NCBI RefSeq assembly: GCF_000346465.2
Contig: NC_034010.1
Span: 27,056,643 to 27,120,642 of the forward strand
Reading direction: 5' to 3'
DNA: 64,000 bases
DNA from: Prunus persica
Lineage: Eukaryota > Streptophyta > Magnoliopsida > Rosales > Rosaceae
The translations under genes were made by a program, and so were the position numbers. Each line of letters starts with the position of its first letter. Position 1 is the first letter of the stretch. The notes beneath the pieces were generated by a model. That model searched no databases, was not told where the DNA came from, and saw nothing but the letters and a program-made list of their open reading frames with translations. Below, piece after piece: positions 58,202 to 64,000 of this stretch.

Positions 58202-60800
58202 ATGGAAGATATTCAAGAGGAACTTTTACCATGCTCCTCTTTCCCTTCACATAATCCAAAGGCGTTGTCAATTGATGTGGAACTCTGGATGATGGCTGAG
58301 GAAAGGACCCAAGAGATCTTATGGACTATACAACCAAATGTAGGTTCTGAGTGGAGGCGGAGGGGGCTTATTAGTTATATTCAGAGGCTTATCAAAGGTC
58401 ATTTTGGAACTGAGGTGAGAAGTTCCCCAGCTCCCTAATTTTCTTTTCTGTATTTTTTGCTTTTGGCGCGAAGGAGTGGGGGGTGGAAGAGGGATTGGAA
58501 ATGGTGGTGAATCCTTCATTTTTTTAATGCATGTAACTTTAAAGTTTGTGGGTGAGGAATTAAAATTGTCATCACATGTCAATATTGATGTGTTTGATAA
58601 TTAGGTTTTCTCTGATTATGTCTGTATGTTGTCTAGATTGGTCATTCTTAATGTTTTAATATGGAAGAATGTCATTAAAATCATAACCTAATTCTGTGAT
58701 TAGATGTACGCTCTCCATCTTGGGATCTGTAAGTGTAGCCAACATGCCTAGCCTAGGTAATATATTTGATTTCCCATTTGCACGGAAAGAGCTTGTGGGA
58801 CTACATGTATATAGATGTGGTATGTTGTTACAGCCAAAAGAAGCCAAACAAAGTTGTAAGTGTTAATATGAAGTGACCATTGACATTGTACGCTCCCTGC
58901 TTTAAAAAAAATGGCATTTCTTATATGTTGTGGTAAAACTCCCTGGTTATATTTGAGTTTTTTTTTTTTGCTGATATCCTTCAATGCCACATGATCTAAC
59001 TTGCTAAAGCTTCTTATATCCAGCTTTCAATGCCAATCAATGTAAGTTTGGTGCTTTACTATTATATTAGAGAACAGTTCTTAAAAGTCTTTGAGGCATT
59101 CAGAGGTTTTTGAATTTGAATTTGGTTGCAAGTTATATTCTCCTAGTTCTGCAAAAATCTGACCTAAGTTCAGAGAACTTATTTGGACAGCTTCGACCAA
59201 TTTAATGTTAGGCATCCGGTATGTTAACTGTTCATGTTGGATACACTTTTAGTATTTGGCATGCAAGTGTTATGTGTTATATGCGTATATGTATTTAGTA
59301 CTTTGTGTTCTTTCTTGGTCAATATTTAACATACGTGGCCATTTATATCTGGAATCTGATTTTCGCTCGTATCCACGTGTTTCATCCTAGGGACCTCAAT
59401 TTAATATAATTGACAGAGATGCAGGTTTTCGATCTGTAACATTTAAATACATTCTGACTGCTTATACGTAATAAGAAAGTTCTGATGGGGAGAATCAATG
59501 ATCAGTTTATTACAATAATTATATGCAACTATTTTAATGTCCTTAAATTTATGTGAGTTTATTTAACATGCTTGCCTTACAGGTCTTCTCCTTTGGCTCA
59601 GTCCCACTAAAGACCTATCTTCCTGATGGAGATATTGATTTGACTGCCATCTGCCATCAAAACGCGGAGGAGGAATTAGCTATAGCTGTCTGCGGTGTCC
59701 TTGAAAGTCAACCGAAGGACTCCTTGTTTCAGTTTAAAGATGTCCGTTATGTTCGGGCACAGGTTGAGATTTTTTAACTTTTTTTGTCGTTTGCAATAAT
59801 TGCTATGCTTATTTTCTATAATCTTGCTTGTCCTTTCAAGGACTAGTTTGCAAGATGGTTGCTGTTTTGTGTGAATTTTTTTGTTGGGATTTGTATTATC
59901 CATCATTGTTTAATTAGTTCTATATTTATTCACACAGAAATTATTTCAATGTATTTGTGCTAGTTGAAGGGAAGCGTTTTCACTGCCTTAGTTGCTTCTT
60001 TTTTTTTAACCAATCATGTTGCATAAAGGAAGTATTATCATTTCTTAATTCTAAAAAGGGGGCCCACTGTATCTCCTTTATCTTCTTTTTTTTTTGGATT
60101 TTGGGTGGTAGGTTAAGGTCGTAAAGTTCACAGTGAATAACATAGCAGCGGACATCTCCTTCAATCAAATGGCTGGGCTCTGTACGCTGTGCTTTCTGGA
60201 GCAGGTTAAATCTTAACCCTATATATAATATCAAGCTCCGTTTAATTTAAACAAAAAACAGCTTAGAGTAGTAACCAGAGTAATCCTTCAGCTGGCTTGA
60301 ATTTTTCCGTAAAAGCTTTGTAGTTTCACACTATTAATTGCAAATACAAACTTAAATGCACTTGCAATTTCTACATTTCATTACATCAGAATTTCTTCTA
60401 TATATGCTACCTGCTCCACTTCTACTTTCTATTCTGATCTATTGGCAGTCTTGGAGTTGGTTTATCCCCAATTTGTCGTTATCTATGTTTAGCTCTTGAT
60501 TCACATAAATAGACAATTTTGTTATGGTTAAGTAAATGTAGTCAGCTCTTTCTGTCCTTTCTTTTTTTGCAGTTTTAGAGCATTATTGTTCCACATGCAA
60601 ACCTCTTAGATTTTCTGGGGACAGTGGTAAACCAATAATTTTTTTACATAATATCAGTACGGGAGATCTTGAGTTTGAGGCCCTACAGCTACAACCTTCC
60701 AATTTAATGTTGAATTCTGTGTTGGGCTCTTCAGTAGCTGGAGAGACTCATCCTATCATCTTAAGTTTTTTGGAGCAGTTGTAAACCAACAAAATATATT

Positions 60801-60868
<68 letters not shown>

Positions 60869-63374
60869 TTTAAAAATTTAATGCGTGTGACTATTTTTTT
60901 CAACTGACATGCCCTTATTCAGGTTGACCAACAGATCGGAAAAGACCATCTTTTTAAAAAGAGTATAATCTTAATCAAAGCTTGGTGCTACTATGAGAGC
61001 CGGATTCTTGGATCCCATTATGGTTTGATTTCAACATATGCACTAGAAACGTTGGTGTTGTTTGTCATCAATCTGTTTCATGCATCACTTCGTGGTCCTT
61101 TAGAGGTGTTTGTTTTGTTTTCTTGTTTAATTTCAGTTCGGTAGTCATTTGCATCTGTAAGCACTCAAATGCGTCTTTGAAATTCTATCAACAGGTCCTG
61201 CAGAGATTTTTGGAATACTATAGCACATTTGATTGGGACAATTATTGTATCAGTATAAATGGTCCAGTTGCGATATGTTCCCTTCCGGAAATCATAGGTA
61301 AGCTATGATCAATAATGTGAATGTGTAACTGATCTGTTTACACATTTAATGAGGATCCTTTATCTGTATTATTTGCTATAGTGGCACCCCAAATTGAGGC
61401 AGACGAATTACTGCTCAGTGAGGAGTTTGTGAGAAGCTCTAGAGATGTTTTTTCAGATCCAATAAGGGCAGACGAAGCTACAGTTCATGAATTCCCAACT
61501 AAGCACCTCAACATAGTGGATCCTCTAAAAGACAACAACAATCTGGGCCGTAGTGTTAGTAAAGGTATTCGACCACTTACCTGCTGGTTCAGTTTTCTTT
61601 CTCTTTAAGGAAATATGCACTAAATTGTGTTGCTCCTAGAAGGACTCCACAGAGGGAAAATCTTTTCTTCCTCTGTCGTCAAAGTTACTTTGATTAATTG
61701 AAGCAGAATATAAATGAATAATAAAGAAGCCAGACCAATTGGTTTGTATTATGAAAGGATGCTCAAGGAGTAGAGATTTGATTAGATCATACTGTTAACA
61801 ATTTTATGGGTGAAGCTGTTGTTTAAGAGTTGAACCTATGCCCTAGTGCTTGTCAGTCCTCCACTCCCACCATTGCACCAAACCATGGCCCTTATGCTGA
61901 GAAGGTTTGTACAATAGACTAGTGATAGACACCTTGATTGTTCACAACACTGTCCTTCAATAATTATACCACGCTCTTAGAGGATTATTCTATTTAGAAA
62001 GAATTAAGATGATTGTGTTTTCTTAACAAGGTATGTTTTATAACGTATATTTGGTATCTTTTTAATCTTCTATATCCATTTAGATTACACTTTATTAAAA
62101 TTCTCTTATTCAAGTTGCATGCTTTTCATTCTTTCTTATAATTTTATTTTTACCTGTTCTGTATGTTCATTAACTGATCATGATGCACCTTGTAATCCTC
62201 TCCAGGAAACTTCTATCGTATAAAATCTGCTCTTTCCTTAGGAGCTCAAAATCTTAGAGAGATATTAAAGCTACCGGGTGAAAGCATGGGTGCAGAACTT
62301 GAAAAATTCTTCGTGACCACTATAGATAGGAATGGGAGAGGAGAAAGGCCAGATGTGAATGCTCCTGTCTGTGCATTTGGTATTGGAAGATCTGAAGAAT
62401 CTGACCTCTGGGGGGAGTATGACAGTTATTATAGTAGCATGTTGTATGGACAGGCATTTCATCGTTCTACACACCACAGTGCTCCACCTTCTGGAGTCTG
62501 TAATAAGACCACATGGAATGCCCTGGCTTGGTCAGCGCAGCTCAACTGGAATGAATTTTGTGAAAGGGCAACAAAAGTATATGCAAGACTGCCACTCCGG
62601 CATCCTAGTGCATCCCATCTATCTGCTGCTACTATTGGTGTTGGGATAACAAGGAAATCACAAGGAACGGGCACATTTATACCTGACGTGGTATGTCGAA
62701 TTTAACTCTTACCGTTTATTCAATTTTAAGTTTTAATTATTGTTGGTTTCTTCTTCCTTTTCTTTGGGTGACTGGATTTGTCATCCCAAAACTAAATACT
62801 TTGGGCATTGCAGACCCAAAATTATTCCAGATATGTGCGTCCAAGGATGAGGAGGGGACGGATTCGAGAGTCTAGCAGGCACGATGCGATGATGAAATCA
62901 CCTCAAAACAGTGGCCAAGTTGAGGCTTCCACAGAAACACACACAAGTGAAAATGATAGCCGCTTCAATCTTTCACCTGAAGAATTCCCACTTCTTCCTG
63001 GCACTGAAAGTGGATCACCAGAGGTCCATCAATCTGGTCAGCTCATCTTGGCGTCTCCTCCAGCCAAGGAACCCTCTCACAAGTTGGGGAGTTCTGGGCA
63101 TTCACCATCACTATCAGGAATGCCTTCACCTGTAGCGAGCCAGCAGGCAAATACTCATGTTTCATACGCTCTGTACATTATGAAGAAGCAACAAGAATTA
63201 TCAGAGGTCGATGAAGAGACGTAGGGCCATTTTTGACCTGTGAAAGTTTCGTACCATAATTTAAAAACTACCGCCTGACCTACCCCTTACTTTTAAATGG
63301 TTTAACACTGCAGGATTCGCATGCAGCAATTCAAACTGGACGATGATGAGGACTTTCCCCCCTTGAATCTGTGA
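58202..63374 (+). CDS. Nucleotidyltransferase-family protein (poly(A) polymerase/OAS1 fold)
   Basis: This is a DNA-polymerase-beta-superfamily nucleotidyltransferase of the plant PAP/OAS1-substrate-binding group (similar to At3g56320 and At2g40520 as remembered). Exons are 58202-58414, 59583-59762, 60112-60204, 60923-61105, 61195-61297, 61382-61564, 62206-62690, 62814-63220 and 63314-63374, giving 635 aa. The catalytic motif FSFGSVPLKTYLPDGDIDLT has the GS and paired Asp residues, and a likely third Asp is in NNIAADISFN (residue ~149). The PAP/OAS1 region follows (LIKAWCYYESRILGSHYGLIS). The C-terminal 150 residues are Ser/Pro-rich and ordered poorly, with an acidic end (DDDEDFPPLNL). Skipping the last splice gives a stop 3 nt after 63220, an alternative tail. 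Role is probably RNA 3' nucleotide addition, unproven. Intron 3 holds a CT microsatellite. Confidence 0.9.
60803..60865. repeat. (CT)n microsatellite in nucleotidyltransferase intron 3
   Basis: About 31 uninterrupted CT units lie about 57 bases before the acceptor of exon 4 (60923). It is a pyrimidine-rich extension of the splice-acceptor region, and length variation could in principle affect splicing. Confidence 0.95.
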
Positions 63375-63844
63375 GTGGATTTGCCATGGCGTTCAAGTCT
63401 CAGTTACATTCTAAGTTCCCAGTAGAGTTTCTAACTCTTTAAACTTGTGTGTGAATGGAGGAGGGGGCCTTCATAGCTTTTGCCTATTCTCCAGGACGAT
63501 ATTTATGTAATATATGTTAGTCGTTAATGAAATGTTTTCATGTAAAAGTTCGAAAGAAATATTTAAAAGCGAAAAAAAACCCTCTGTAAGTAGGGGCATT
63601 TTGTAATCCTCCTCATTATTTCAACTGATGGTCATTCCAAATAAGTATATCGTAATATATACAATGCAACATGAACACCGAGACTAACATCCAAATACTT
63701 TCTTATGAACAAATACATAACAGATGGCACTAAGATGGCTTCCAAGTTCTGGTAAAAGTTTATGGATTACAGCCATGAACTCTTGCAGAGAATCATCGCG
63801 GTGCACTAATAGTTGGACATCACCTCTTGTTGAAAGGGTGCTTT
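63375..63844. other. Convergent 3' flanks
   Basis: This is the 3' UTR of the nucleotidyltransferase gene, followed by the 3' UTR of the minus-strand gene. No coding region is seen. Confidence 0.45.
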
Positions 63845-63967
63845 TTAAGTAAAGGCTAAGCTATATTTCTGAGCGGGAGTCTGGGGAGTAAAAATGTACA
63901 TCCGGCAGTCATGAGCATCAACTCGAGCACCGAACGACGATACAGTATCAACTGCTACTTCTTTGTG
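63845..63967 (-). CDS. Last exon of a probable plant alpha-galactosidase (rest outside window)
   Basis: On the minus strand an acceptor (cttgtag) precedes a 41-codon open exon ending in TAA at 63845-63847. Its product includes FGARVDAHDCRMYIFTPQTP. The VDAHDC/MYIFTP pattern is like the C-terminal beta-sandwich strand of plant alpha-galactosidases (glycoside hydrolase family 27), and At3g56310 is remembered as the neighbour of the Arabidopsis counterparts here. The enzyme would remove terminal alpha-galactose from cell-wall or storage glycans. With only 40 residues the assignment is moderate; the catalytic Asp residues lie outside the window. Confidence 0.65.
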   Translation of the reverse strand, partial: HKEVAVDTVSSFGARVDAHDCRMYIFTPQTPAQKYSLAFT

Positions 63968-64000
63968 CTACAAGAAATTAGAATACCATGTCAGCATAAA

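Overview
The window is nuclear DNA of a eudicot plant, probably a rosid; the sequence alone does not fix the species, though Rosaceae is plausible. It is AT-rich, genes are broken by GT-AG introns, and microsatellites and degraded transposons fill the intergenic space. All products are plant-type, including chloroplast tetrapyrrole synthesis, starch-phosphate removal, a CBL-interacting kinase and an AZG purine permease. CDS models below were assembled by hand from splice sites, reading phase and family conservation; coordinates give the coding span and exons are listed in the evidence.

Layout. 1-1259 (+) is the 3' part of a HAD-like phosphatase. 1947-4768 (+) is uroporphyrinogen decarboxylase. 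7080-8405 (+) is an intronless CIPK. 8406-15556 is a gene-poor stretch with a hAT-like element carrying a purine-rich tract. 15557-17305 (+) is an intronless AZG1-type permease. 19262-21716 (+) is an LSF2-type phosphoglucan phosphatase. 23107-27230 (-) is a 13-exon AAA/MFS-type membrane transporter that shares a short divergent promoter with a macro-domain protein (27486-29459, +). 30164-32921 (-) is a reticulon. 34041-37645 (+) is a UXT-type nucleotide-sugar transporter. 37646-45600 is an accessory region with a MITE, a relic of the hAT-like family, a large composite microsatellite, a broken second copy of the transporter (39571-41640), GC-rich tandem repeats and an unidentified gene relic. 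45697-48189 (+) is mitochondrial Mn-superoxide dismutase. 49159-50522 (+) is ribosomal protein eS26. 51514-53752 (-) is a Trm1-type tRNA methyltransferase. 58202-63374 (+) is a nucleotidyltransferase-family protein. 63845-63967 (-) is the last exon of a probable alpha-galactosidase.

Most genes are single-copy housekeeping genes and form no operon-like pathway. The order recalls, from memory, three Arabidopsis blocks (At3g10915-10970, At2g40490-40600 and At3g56310-56350). The window may therefore keep an ancestral order that Arabidopsis split and thinned after genome duplication. The features most worth checking are the transporter/macro-domain divergent pair, the broken transporter copy, a likely U12-type intron, two GC-AG introns, and an in-frame stop-free intron with internal repeats in the tRNA methyltransferase gene.
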